From: an uncultured Eubacterium sp.
GTDB lineage: Bacteria; Bacillota_A; Clostridia; Lachnospirales; Lachnospiraceae
Length of the DNA: 64,000 nt
Assembly (NCBI GenBank): GCA_910589045.1
Contig: CAJUSH010000002.1
Span: 1-64,000, forward strand
Direction: 5' to 3'
Shown: in pieces, positions 34,307 through 42,652 of the stretch
Layout: every line of letters starts with the position of its first letter
How positions within the stretch are numbered: the first letter of the stretch is position 1
The notes under the pieces: model-generated
The model's database searches: none
What the model saw: only the letters and a program-made list of their open reading frames with translations
What the model was told of the DNA's origin: nothing
Program-made: the position numbers and the translations under genes

Positions 34307-36079
34307 ATGAAGGAGAAGCTGATGTTCTACATCGGCCGCATCAAAGCCGGCCGCCTGCAGGAAATGAAAAAACAGACCCTATGGATCTACCAGTATGCCC
34401 GGCATTACTGGCTCGTCATGATATTTTATACGGTCCTTGGCATGGTGAGCACGGTGGTCGCGCTGCTGACCAGTCTGGTCTCCAAGGATCTGGTAGATAT
34501 CATCACCGGTCATGAGACCGGCCAGGTGATCCGCACCTTCTGCATGATGATCGGGCTGAATGTGGGGACGAGCCTCCTGAGCCAGATCTCCGACTATGCC
34601 TCCAGCTATCTGAGCATGAAGGTTGATGCGGAAATTAAAACGGATATTTTCTCCAAAATCCTTGTGACGGACTGGGAATCCCTGACAGGCTACCACACCG
34701 GAGATCTTTTGACCCGCTGGAGCTCGGACGCCTCCAACATCTCCTCCGGTGTATTAAACTTTGTCCCGAACGCTATCATATACCTGTTCCGCTTTATCAG
34801 TGCCTTCTCCATGGTCATCTATTATGACGCGAGCTTTGCCGTGTTCGCCTTTCTCGGCATGCCCGTGAGCCTGATTCTCTCAAAGACACTCTTAAAGCGC
34901 ATGGTCAACAATAATAAGCGCAGCGCCGCCATGGGCGCAAAAATGTCCGGCTTTAACCAGGAAACCTTTTCCAACATCCAGACCATCAAGGCCTTCGACC
35001 TCATTCATCTGTACATCGAACGGTTAAAGCAGCTTCAGAAGGACTATATCAGCATGAAGCTGGAATTTCAGCGAATGTCCATGGGAACCTCGCTGCTGCT
35101 CTCAACGGTGGGCCTGCTCGTCTCCTATTCCTCCTACGGCTGGGGAATTTACCGCGTGTGGAGCGGAGCCATCAGCTACGGTACGATGACCATGTTTTTA
35201 AGCCTGTCCGGAACTCTCACCGGAACGCTGCACAACCTGACCTCCCTTGTCCCCTCCGTGATCTCCCTGACCACCTCAGCCGGACGACTGATGGATATCG
35301 TGGAAATGCCCCGGGAGGACTACAGCCGCGACGACGAGGTGAAAGCCTTTTTGGAGCGGTATAAAGAGCAGGGCATCAGCCTGCAGATTCACAATCTGGA
35401 ATACACCTACCGGACAGGCACCCGGGTTTTCCGGGACGCCTCCCTGGAAGCGCATCCCCACGAGGTCGTTGCCCTCGTAGGCCCCTCCGGCGAGGGAAAA
35501 ACCACGATGATCCGGCTGATTCTATCCCTCATGCAGCGCCAGTCCGGTGAAGCGTTCCTCTATGGCACAGATGCACCCGGCCCCGAGGTCGTCCCCCTCA
35601 CGCCCTCCACGCGAAAGCTGTTTTCCTACGTTCCCCAGGGCAACACCATGTTTTCCGGAACCATCGCGGAAAATATGCGGAATGTAAAGCCTGACGCATC
35701 CGACGCGGACATAACCGAGGCGCTTAAGCTGGCATGTGCGTGGGAATTTATTGAAAAGCTGCCCGACGGCATCCACAGCGAGATCAAGGAGCGCGGCGGC
35801 GGTTTTTCCGAGGGACAGGCCCAGCGCCTTTCCATCGCCCGCGCCCTTTTGCGCAAATCCCCCATTCTGCTTCTGGATGAGGCGACCTCCGCCCTCGATG
35901 TGGCGACCGAACGCAGGGTACTGCGGAATATCATGCGTGACGAGTACCCCCGCACCTGCATCGTCACAACGCACCGCCCGACGGTACTTAGCATGTGCAG
36001 CCGCGTCTACGCCATCCGCGATATGCGCTGCGTTTGCCTGAGTGAGGAGGAATCCGAACGGCTGGCGCAGGAATTCTGA
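34307..36079 (+). CDS. ABC exporter (fused membrane and ATPase domains, no peptidase domain)
   Basis: 590 aa. Six membrane helices across about residues 40-310. The ATPase follows with Walker A GPSGEGKTT (near 388), Q-loop YVPQGNTMFSGT, signature FSEGQAQRLSIARALL (SEGQ rather than SGGQ), Walker B ILLLDEATSALD and H-loop TTHRP. It lacks the N-terminal C39 peptidase found in many bacteriocin exporters, so leader removal would need another enzyme. The neighbouring genes with a shared leader are the likely cargo. The GGAAAGGAA site is 11 nt before ATG 34307; MFYIG at 34322 is an alternative start. Confidence 0.88.
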   Translation: MKEKLMFYIGRIKAGRLQEMKKQTLWIYQYARHYWLVMIFYTVLGMVSTVVALLTSLVSKDLVDIITGHETGQVIRTFCMMIGLNVGTSLLSQISDYASSYLSMKVDAEIKTDIFSKILVTDWESLTGYHTGDLLTRWSSDASNISSGVLNFVPNAIIYLFRFISAFSMVIYYDASFAVFAFLGMPVSLILSKTLLKRMVNNNKRSAAMGAKMSGFNQETFSNIQTIKAFDLIHLYIERLKQLQKDYISMKLEFQRMSMGTSLLLSTVGLLVSYSSYGWGIYRVWSGAISYGTMTMFLSLSGTLTGTLHNLTSLVPSVISLTTSAGRLMDIVEMPREDYSRDDEVKAFLERYKEQGISLQIHNLEYTYRTGTRVFRDASLEAHPHEVVALVGPSGEGKTTMIRLILSLMQRQSGEAFLYGTDAPGPEVVPLTPSTRKLFSYVPQGNTMFSGTIAENMRNVKPDASDADITEALKLACAWEFIEKLPDGIHSEIKERGGGFSEGQAQRLSIARALLRKSPILLLDEATSALDVATERRVLRNIMRDEYPRTCIVTTHRPTVLSMCSRVYAIRDMRCVCLSEEESERLAQEF

Positions 36080-36173
36080 GTGCGGACGCTTTCACCACAG
36101 GCTTCCCTTCCGCCGCAGTGCGTTCATTGTTTTAATAGATCGGAAATTCAAAAAATTTCCGATACGGCCAAAG

Positions 36174-36214
36174 AAAAGCCCCGACCGTGTAATATCACAC
36201 AGCCGGGGCTTTTT
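36174..36214. terminator. Bidirectional terminator after the exporter
   Basis: AAAAGCCCCG (36174-36183) and CGGGGCTTTTT (36204-36214) form a stem of about 10 bp, with A and T tracts on opposite sides. It serves the exporter and the converging M56 gene. Confidence 0.85.
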
Positions 36215-36320
36215 CCAGCGCATAGGCATGCAGCAGCTCCATGCGCAGCTTCCTTCTTACTGCTCCTTCTTACTGCTCCTTTTTACCTGTTCCTCTCATA
36301 TTTGTTTCCCACATATTTCT

Positions 36321-37910
36321 CTACGGCACGTAGTGCTCCGAAATTGCAACGATCTTGCCCTGCGAAACCGTGATCTGATAGGGAATCCGGATGCCCTCGC
36401 GCTCCGCAAAAATCTCCTGCAATTCCTTCGGCGTCACCTGCATGGAGCTGTAATTTCCCGTCCAGTTCAAAACCGTACACACGCAGTCTACGTCCAGCGG
36501 AAGCTCCTCCCTGAAAGCCTGCTCATTGTATACCTGAAAGCCCGAAGGTGCATCATCCGGACTGATCCCAAGCTCCATCGCACGTGTACCGGGCACTACC
36601 ACCCACTCCACTTCATCAAAAGTGAGTGTCACACCGTCAAAGCCCTCCACATAAACAAGCCTTTCAGCGGATACGGCGGAAGCATCCCCTCCACCAACAT
36701 CCGGCGCTTCGGCTTTTCCGGAAGCAGCATCTTCACCGACGCCCGATGCCGCTCCGGCTCCTTCGGCGGCTCCATCCGATTTTCCAGGCGCAGGAGCCAT
36801 GGCAGACCCCGCAGCAGCGCCTTCATCAGCTCCATCCGATTTTCCAGGCGCAGGAGTCGTGACAGATCCCGCAGCAGCGCCTTCATCAGCTCCATCCGAT
36901 TTTCCAGGCGCAGGAGCCGTGACATCTCCCGCAGCATCTGCCCTTGCCGAAGTCGCAAACAGTCCTGCAATGACGGCGATTAGCGCCACACTGGCAATGG
37001 TAATCCCAACCGTTATTTTTTTCGCTCTCATAATTTCCTGAATCCTCTCTTCCATCGCATTTCTGCTGAAATTGCTGTAAAGCGGCAGCAGCCCGCTTTT
37101 TTGCTCCTCCATCGCGATGAGCGTCCCCGCATACAATGCACGCCCGTCTCCGTCAAGCCTCTGCACCACGGCCTCGTCACAGGAAAGCTCAATATCCTTG
37201 TTGAGCAGGACATACATGACCCAGACCATCGGATTAAACCAGTGGATACACAGCACCGCAGCGGCAAGCAGCTTGCGCAGCGCATCCAGCCGGCAGATGT
37301 GGACATATTCGTGCAGCAGAACACAGGAAATCTGCTCCTCGTCCTCCCAGAGCGTCTTCTTCGGCATCAGTATCACCGGGCGAAACACGCCGTAGGTCAG
37401 CGGCGCCGCAATCCGGTCAGACTGCCGGACCTGAATGACACGCCAGCGCCTGTGTTCCTTCAGCCAACGCGCGGCAAACGCGTTCCTGACAGGCAGCGAC
37501 ATACCAAACACGCGCCGACAGCGCACATAGCAGACAAGGAAATACACGGCGCCTGCAGCGGCGCCCGCCAGCCAGACAAGCGTACGGACCGGAAATACAA
37601 AATCCCTGCCCCGGGCTTTTGGCTCGCCTGCGTCCTCTGCAGCAGATTTTTCTCCGGATACCTGCGGCACCCCTGCCGGCACAAAAACGCCGTCTGTCCT
37701 GTGCACCGTATCCGCAGACATATACTCTGGTACAAGGGAATAAACACTCATCCGTGCGGGGATGGAGAAAGGCACCAGCAGCCGCAAAAGCACCACGCTC
37801 CAGAGCAATACAAACACCCGCTTCGGAAGCCGATGAATCGCCAGCGCCCGCACGACTGCAATTACCGCTATCAGAACTGCCCCGCTCACACTCATCTGCG
37901 GTAAACTCAT
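36321..37910 (-). CDS. M56 (BlaR1-like) membrane metallopeptidase with repetitive linker
   Basis: 529 aa. N-terminal helices, then the M56 zinc-protease motif LLHEYVHICRLD, ELSCDEAVV, and a helix at about 315-335. A Pro/Ala/Gly linker made of 20-residue repeats (APAPGKSDGADEGAAAGS) leads to an extracellular C-terminal domain of about 120 aa. The C-terminal domain is not the penicillin-binding sensor of true BlaR1. ATG 37910 has GAGGTG 6 nt upstream; earlier GTG/ATG codons overlap that site. M56 sensors usually act with a BlaI-type repressor; none is in the window, although an operator-like repeat is (37949-37970). Confidence 0.85.
   Translation of the reverse strand: MSLPQMSVSGAVLIAVIAVVRALAIHRLPKRVFVLLWSVVLLRLLVPFSIPARMSVYSLVPEYMSADTVHRTDGVFVPAGVPQVSGEKSAAEDAGEPKARGRDFVFPVRTLVWLAGAAAGAVYFLVCYVRCRRVFGMSLPVRNAFAARWLKEHRRWRVIQVRQSDRIAAPLTYGVFRPVILMPKKTLWEDEEQISCVLLHEYVHICRLDALRKLLAAAVLCIHWFNPMVWVMYVLLNKDIELSCDEAVVQRLDGDGRALYAGTLIAMEEQKSGLLPLYSNFSRNAMEERIQEIMRAKKITVGITIASVALIAVIAGLFATSARADAAGDVTAPAPGKSDGADEGAAAGSVTTPAPGKSDGADEGAAAGSAMAPAPGKSDGAAEGAGAASGVGEDAASGKAEAPDVGGGDASAVSAERLVYVEGFDGVTLTFDEVEWVVVPGTRAMELGISPDDAPSGFQVYNEQAFREELPLDVDCVCTVLNWTGNYSSMQVTPKELQEIFAEREGIRIPYQITVSQGKIVAISEHYVP
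36754..36940. repeat. 60-bp tandem repeats inside the M56 gene
   Basis: Units beginning tttccaggcgcaggag start at 36781, 36841 and 36901, with a partial unit before the first. They are nearly identical, stay in frame, and encode the 20-residue linker repeat. The number of units is likely to vary between strains through slippage or recombination. Confidence 0.9.
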
Positions 37911-37948
37911 ACGCATCACCTCATTTCATGAATATCATTCATACGACT

Positions 37949-37992
37949 GTAGTAGTCTATATCATACTACCACGATAGTTTCGTTTTGTCAA
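37949..37992 (-). promoter_or_regulatory. Promoter and operator-like repeat of the M56 gene
   Basis: On the - strand TTGACA (37987-37992), 17 bp and TAGTAT (37964-37969) form a promoter. The inverted repeat GTAGTA-N10-TACTAC (37949-37970) overlaps the -10 box. The adjoining TACTACAGTCGTA is a near-palindrome resembling BlaI/MecI boxes. A BlaI-like repressor encoded elsewhere is the likely binder. Confidence 0.65.
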
Positions 37993-38077
37993 CACAGATT
38001 GTCGACATGGATACAAAAAAAGACAGGAACAGCCAACCAGCTCTTTCCTGCCTTCTTTCCTTTTTGTATACCTTCTG

Positions 38078-38629
38078 TTAAGCAATCTGCTCCACTCTGC
38101 ATTTTGCACAGAGAGGATACTCCGCCAAAAACTCCTGAATTTTTCCCGCCATTTCCTTATAGCTTCCCCCGTAAAAATACAGCCCGGTTTCCCTTGCGCC
38201 TTCCCAATAGCTGTACATCCGGCCGCTGTTCGCCAACAGCCGCTCCAGCTCCTCAATCACGGCATTGATATCGCATACCTTATACACCTCGGGCGGAAGA
38301 TCCGTGCCGTTCAAATACAGCGCAAGTCCTTCCATGTCCCCAATGGGAACCGTATTCTCCCCATACCGGAGCTGTGAGCCCTTCGGCACGCCCAGATGGT
38401 CGATGATATTCACGGTCTCCCGGATCGTATCATCTGTGGTATCCCGCAGTAAAAGCACGATCTCACAGGAATCGATCTCCCCGGACGACATCTGCGTAAT
38501 CCCGCCTCCGTCTACCTCTCCAAACCCTTTTTTCTGAAGTATTTCGTCAATTGCATCCTCCAACAGATGGCGGTGCACTGGCTGAAATCTGGCGTTTAGG
38601 CAAACGTTTACTTCATAACTATAGTCCAT
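38078..38629 (-). CDS. Hypothetical protein
   Basis: 183 aa, soluble. I do not recognise a family. It starts MDYSYEVNVCLNARF and has an acidic N-terminal half with GFGEVDGGGITQMSSGEID, a middle YGENTVPIGDMEGLALYLNGTDLPPEVYK, and a C-terminal CAKCRVEQIA pair of cysteines. AAAGGATG precedes ATG 38629. It lies about 80 bp from the phosphatase gene on the same strand with no clear terminator between them. Confidence 0.75.
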   Translation of the reverse strand: MDYSYEVNVCLNARFQPVHRHLLEDAIDEILQKKGFGEVDGGGITQMSSGEIDSCEIVLLLRDTTDDTIRETVNIIDHLGVPKGSQLRYGENTVPIGDMEGLALYLNGTDLPPEVYKVCDINAVIEELERLLANSGRMYSYWEGARETGLYFYGGSYKEMAGKIQEFLAEYPLCAKCRVEQIA

Positions 38630-38710
38630 AGCGCATCCTTTCCTTATCCATTGATACAAAATAATATAGCATACATTCCGCTGTCCGCAATTTCCGGAAA
38701 CCGCGGCAGG

Positions 38711-39442
38711 TCAGTCGTGCCGCTCCGTCTCACTGTCAAAGGTCTCACAGAACCGTGCCTGAAAGGAGGGCTCCTCACCGTGTGCATTCAGATGGGAAAT
38801 ATCGCCAAAACCTGTCATCCGAAACAGCGCAATCCCCTCCCTGCGCTCCTCGCTCACCAGCGTCGTAACGGAGCTTGGCGCAGCGCAGGCATGGTGCCAG
38901 AGCACCATGGGCGATATGTCGAGCAGCCGGCTCAAAAGCACACACTCCAGCCCGAAATGGCAGAAAAACACGAGTGTATCCCGGTTGGCCCGCGTGACAC
39001 GGTAATAATTTTCCTCACGTACATAGCCGTGCGCCGCCAGCAGCGCATCAAAGCCTTCCATAACCCGGTCATATTTGGATTTTACATCGCTCTCGGCCAT
39101 AACCGGATGCTCTGACCAGCCTTTATAATCGTAAAAGAGCGGCTCCTTCGTCCAGTCCTGGGGCAGCCAATCCCAGGTGATCATCTTTTTGTGTGTCACA
39201 TCGGGGCGGTTGATCGGCGCATCAAACTCGTGGAGCCACGCACATTCCGTCGCGGTGCGCCCCATTTTCTCAAGCGTAGGCTTTGCCGTGTCCTTCGCCC
39301 GTCCCAGCGGCGACACATAAAACGCTGACACGTCCAGTCCCCCGATCCACTCCGAGAGAAGCTCCGCTTCCCGCCAGCCCTTTTCGGTCAGCGAATCGTG
39401 GACATAATCGGGGTCCCCATGCCGTATGATCATAAGCTTCAT
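38711..39442 (-). CDS. Histidine phosphatase family protein
   Basis: This 243-aa protein has the RHG motif in MKLMIIRHGDPDY, an SPLGRAKDTA second motif and a conserved His in VFFCHFGLE. It belongs to the phosphoglycerate mutase-like phosphatase superfamily, at normal length. Clostridial members act on various small phosphates. True cofactor-dependent mutase activity is not implied. GAGGAAA precedes the start. Confidence 0.9.
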   Translation of the reverse strand: MKLMIIRHGDPDYVHDSLTEKGWREAELLSEWIGGLDVSAFYVSPLGRAKDTAKPTLEKMGRTATECAWLHEFDAPINRPDVTHKKMITWDWLPQDWTKEPLFYDYKGWSEHPVMAESDVKSKYDRVMEGFDALLAAHGYVREENYYRVTRANRDTLVFFCHFGLECVLLSRLLDISPMVLWHHACAAPSSVTTLVSEERREGIALFRMTGFGDISHLNAHGEEPSFQARFCETFDSETERHD

Positions 39443-39501
39443 GATCTGTTTCCTCCAAAAAATCTATTAAGTCAGGAAAAATTTCCCAGTATACAGGCGC
39501 A

Positions 39502-39535
39502 GAAAAGATTCCCGGCAATGTGCGGGAATCTCTGC
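39502..39535 (-). terminator. Likely terminator of the hydrogenase gene
   Basis: GATTCCCG and CGGGAATC form a perfect 8-bp stem (39507-39530), extended outward by GCAGA/TCTGC. On the - strand CTTTTCTG follows. It is about 50 bp after the hydrogenase stop. Confidence 0.65.
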
Positions 39536-39577
39536 ATCCTTATGGAATCACGGTGACAATCAGGTATTCGACGCAAG

Positions 39578-41032
39578 TTACGCGTGGTCGCGGTGCATGG
39601 AAAACGCATCCATCGGGTAATTTTTCAAATTACCGGTGATCGTCCGGTCATCCGCCTGTGAAATCAGCTCGTCGCGCTTCTTCTTTGCGGAGACAATCTC
39701 CTCAAAACGGCTCGGACCGCCGACACAGCCGCCCTCACATGCCATGCCCTCGATGAAATCCTCCGGCAGCCTGCCAACCTTCATGAGCAGAAGCGCCTTC
39801 TTGCACTCCGCCGCGCCGTTGACGGTGCATACCTTTGCATCGCACTCCTGATTGGTCTCCTTCATATACTGCAATACGGAAGCAGTCACGCCGCCCGCGT
39901 TGCCGTAGCGCTTGCCGTATACGGAAGATTCCTGATAAGTGTTCTCCGCCGGCTCCAGCGCAACCTCCTTTGCACGGAAGATCGCACGGAGCTCACTATA
40001 GGTCAGTACAAAATCCGCATTGCCCTCGATCTTCTGATCCACAACCTCCGATTTCTTTGCCACACAAGGCCCGATAAATACGGTGACCGCACCCGGATGC
40101 TGTGCCTTAATCATACGTGAAACAGCACACATCGGAGAAACCGTCGTGGAAATATGGTCGGCAAGCTCCGGATAATGCCTGCGGATCATGTTTACAAAAC
40201 CGGGGCAGCAGCTTGTCGTCTTTTTCTCGCCGTCCTTATACGCCTCAAGCCACTCCTCCGCCTCGCTGGAGGTCGTCATATCTCCGCCAAGGCCTGCCTC
40301 GATCAGGTCGGTAAATCCGGTCTTTTTTGCCGCGTCACGGAAGCTCTGCATCGTAATGCCCTCGCCGAACTGTCCCTCCGTCGCGGGAGCGAGAATCGCG
40401 TAAACCTCCTTGCCCTCGTTCAGCGCGCGGATGACGTCCACGATATAAGCCTTTGTACCGATGGCACCAAAGGGGCAGCTGTGGATACACTGACCGCAGC
40501 GGATGCATTTCTTCTCGTCGATCACGGAAATACCCAGCTCATTGTAGGTGATGGCATCCACCGGACATTTGAACTTACAGGGACGCTTCAGATGCGCGAT
40601 CGCACCGTAAGGACATGCCTTCGCGCATTTACCGCATTCCTTGCACTTATTTGCGTCAATGTGGGAACGCTTCTCGCCCACGGAAATCGCACCGAAATTG
40701 CAGGCGTTGATACATGCCTTTCCGATACAGTTCTGGCAGTTATCCGTCACAACATAGCTGGAAATCGGACAGTCCTCACATGCAGAGCTGATTACCTGAA
40801 TCACATTTCCGGTATCCTCCATGCCCGGTGCCTTCCCCTCGGCGAGCCGGATACGCTGGCGAATGATCTCACGCTCCTTGTACACACAGCATCGAAACTG
40901 CGGGGTCGGCCCCGGAATCAAATCCATCGGGATATGATCCCTCGTCTCCTCCAAATCCCCCGCAAATGCATGCTTTGCTACTTCATAGAGAACCTCATGC
41001 TTAATTTTAATCACATTTTCGTCTGCGTACAT
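39578..41032 (-). CDS. Monomeric [FeFe]-hydrogenase, group B-like
   Basis: 484 aa. The N-terminal half carries several [4Fe-4S] sites: NCIGKACINAC, CKECGKCAKACPYGA and CIRCGQCIHSCPFGA, plus an isolated CEDCP and CKFKCP. The H-cluster domain has L1 TTSCCPGF, L2 IGPCVAKKSE and L3 GMACEGGCVGG. The usual L1 TSCCPxW and L2 MPCxxKxxE of the best-studied enzymes are altered, as in the less-studied group B. It probably couples ferredoxin to hydrogen; a sensory role is possible. GGGGAG precedes ATG 41032. No maturation genes (hydEFG) are nearby. Confidence 0.83.
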   Translation of the reverse strand: MYADENVIKIKHEVLYEVAKHAFAGDLEETRDHIPMDLIPGPTPQFRCCVYKEREIIRQRIRLAEGKAPGMEDTGNVIQVISSACEDCPISSYVVTDNCQNCIGKACINACNFGAISVGEKRSHIDANKCKECGKCAKACPYGAIAHLKRPCKFKCPVDAITYNELGISVIDEKKCIRCGQCIHSCPFGAIGTKAYIVDVIRALNEGKEVYAILAPATEGQFGEGITMQSFRDAAKKTGFTDLIEAGLGGDMTTSSEAEEWLEAYKDGEKKTTSCCPGFVNMIRRHYPELADHISTTVSPMCAVSRMIKAQHPGAVTVFIGPCVAKKSEVVDQKIEGNADFVLTYSELRAIFRAKEVALEPAENTYQESSVYGKRYGNAGGVTASVLQYMKETNQECDAKVCTVNGAAECKKALLLMKVGRLPEDFIEGMACEGGCVGGPSRFEEIVSAKKKRDELISQADDRTITGNLKNYPMDAFSMHRDHA

Positions 41033-41193
41033 TCTTTTCTCCCCCTACATTTATTGTCGAATTTTATTATATGCCCTATCATACATTAGATACTATACTT
41101 TTTCCACTGGTATTTTGTACAAAAATCATCTGCAATCCCCATAGGTTCAGGACAAAGTAGGGCATTTGTGCCGGGATGCTCCTTCCCTCGCGC

Positions 41194-42648
41194 CTAGCGC
41201 TTCCCCCATGTCGTGCGGGAGAACAAAATTAAAATCGGGAAGATCTCCAGACGTCCCGCGAGCATATCCAGTATGAGCACCAGCTTGGAAAAAATGCTAA
41301 AGCCCCCGAAATTGCAGGTGGGGCCTACCGCCTCCAGTCCCGGCCCGATGTTGTTAAAGCAGGCCAGCACCGCTGTCAGATTTGTCGTGACGGAAAATTC
41401 GTCCACGGATATCAGCAGGAAGCTCCCCACAATGATCAGCGCGTAAGCTGCCAGATAGGCATTCGTGTTCGCCAGCACCTTCTCCTCCATAACACGTCCG
41501 TTGACGCGTACGGCCTCCACCCTTCCGGGGTGCACGATCTCGCGGACACTGCGCCTTAGCCCTTTAAAAACAAGCAGGGCACGCCCGCATTTAAAGCCGC
41601 CGCCGGTGCTGCCCGCACATGCTCCGACAAGCATCAGGCACAACAGGATCGTCTTTGAAAAGGTCGGCCACAGGTCAAAATCGGTCGTGGCAAACCCGGT
41701 AGTCGTCACGATACTCGCCACCTGAAATGCCGCATGGCGAACCGTCTCTCCGACCGTGTCATAAAAGCCCCTCAGATCCAGCGTGATCAGCGCGATGCTT
41801 CCCAACACCACGCCAATGTAAAAGCGCAGCTCCTCGTCCTTGAATACGCTCCTGACCTGGCGCAGCATGAGCATATAATAGCAGCTGAAATTCACGCCGA
41901 ACAAAAGCATAAACACGGTACATACGTTCTGGAGATACGGGCTGTAGCCCGCAATGCTGTCGTTTCTAATGCCGAAGCCTCCGGTTCCCGCCGTTCCGAA
42001 TGCCGTACAGATCGCGTCGAACAGCGGCATTTTCCCGATCAGAAGAAAGATCACGTTCAGCACCGTGAGCACGATATAGAGCAGATAGAGGATTTCCGCC
42101 GTCTGCTTCATCCGGGGCACCAGCTTCCCTACCTTCGGCCCGGGGCTTTCCGCCCGCAGAAGATGCATCGTAAAGCCCTTGCTGCGCTCGTCGCCAGATG
42201 AAACGGCAAGCAGAAATACGAGCACACCCATACCGCCCAGCCAGTGGCTGAAGCTTCTCCAGTAGAGAATACTCATAGGGAGCACCTCCACCTCCGGCAG
42301 AATGGATGCTCCGGTCGTTGTAAAGCCGGATACGATCTCAAAAAGCGCATCCACATAGTGGGGAATGGCTCCGGAAAGAAAAAACGGCAGCGCACCGGAA
42401 AGCCCCAGCACAATCCAGCTGATGCCGACACACACAAGCCCTTCTCTGGCATGAAAGCCCTTTTTCGTCCCCCGTGTCATGCCCGCCAGAAAGCCCCCCA
42501 CAAGCATGGTCACAAAAATCGTGACCAGGAAGGCCCGCGCCGCTTCCTCCTCATGCTGAAAGATACTGATCCCGTAAGCCGGCAGTAAAAATGCCGTCTC
42601 GATCAGCAAAATCTTGCCGATAAATCTGGCTATCATCTTATAGTTCAT
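41194..42648 (-). CDS. trkH: TrkH-family potassium uptake channel subunit
   Basis: 484 aa with about ten helices and four pore loops, including SGFTTTGAS, FGTAGTGGFG, SIVTTTGFAT and FNNIGPGL selectivity segments. ATG 42648 lies 4 bp after the trkA stop, with GAGG upstream. It imports K+ (or Na+/K+) and needs the cytoplasmic TrkA gating ring encoded just before it. Confidence 0.93.
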   Translation of the reverse strand: MNYKMIARFIGKILLIETAFLLPAYGISIFQHEEEAARAFLVTIFVTMLVGGFLAGMTRGTKKGFHAREGLVCVGISWIVLGLSGALPFFLSGAIPHYVDALFEIVSGFTTTGASILPEVEVLPMSILYWRSFSHWLGGMGVLVFLLAVSSGDERSKGFTMHLLRAESPGPKVGKLVPRMKQTAEILYLLYIVLTVLNVIFLLIGKMPLFDAICTAFGTAGTGGFGIRNDSIAGYSPYLQNVCTVFMLLFGVNFSCYYMLMLRQVRSVFKDEELRFYIGVVLGSIALITLDLRGFYDTVGETVRHAAFQVASIVTTTGFATTDFDLWPTFSKTILLCLMLVGACAGSTGGGFKCGRALLVFKGLRRSVREIVHPGRVEAVRVNGRVMEEKVLANTNAYLAAYALIIVGSFLLISVDEFSVTTNLTAVLACFNNIGPGLEAVGPTCNFGGFSIFSKLVLILDMLAGRLEIFPILILFSRTTWGKR

Positions 42649-42652
42649 CGCT

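Noticed and set aside
36754..36940. CRISPR-like array from regular 60-bp repeats
   Set aside because: The units are contiguous with no spacers, and encode an in-frame protein linker.
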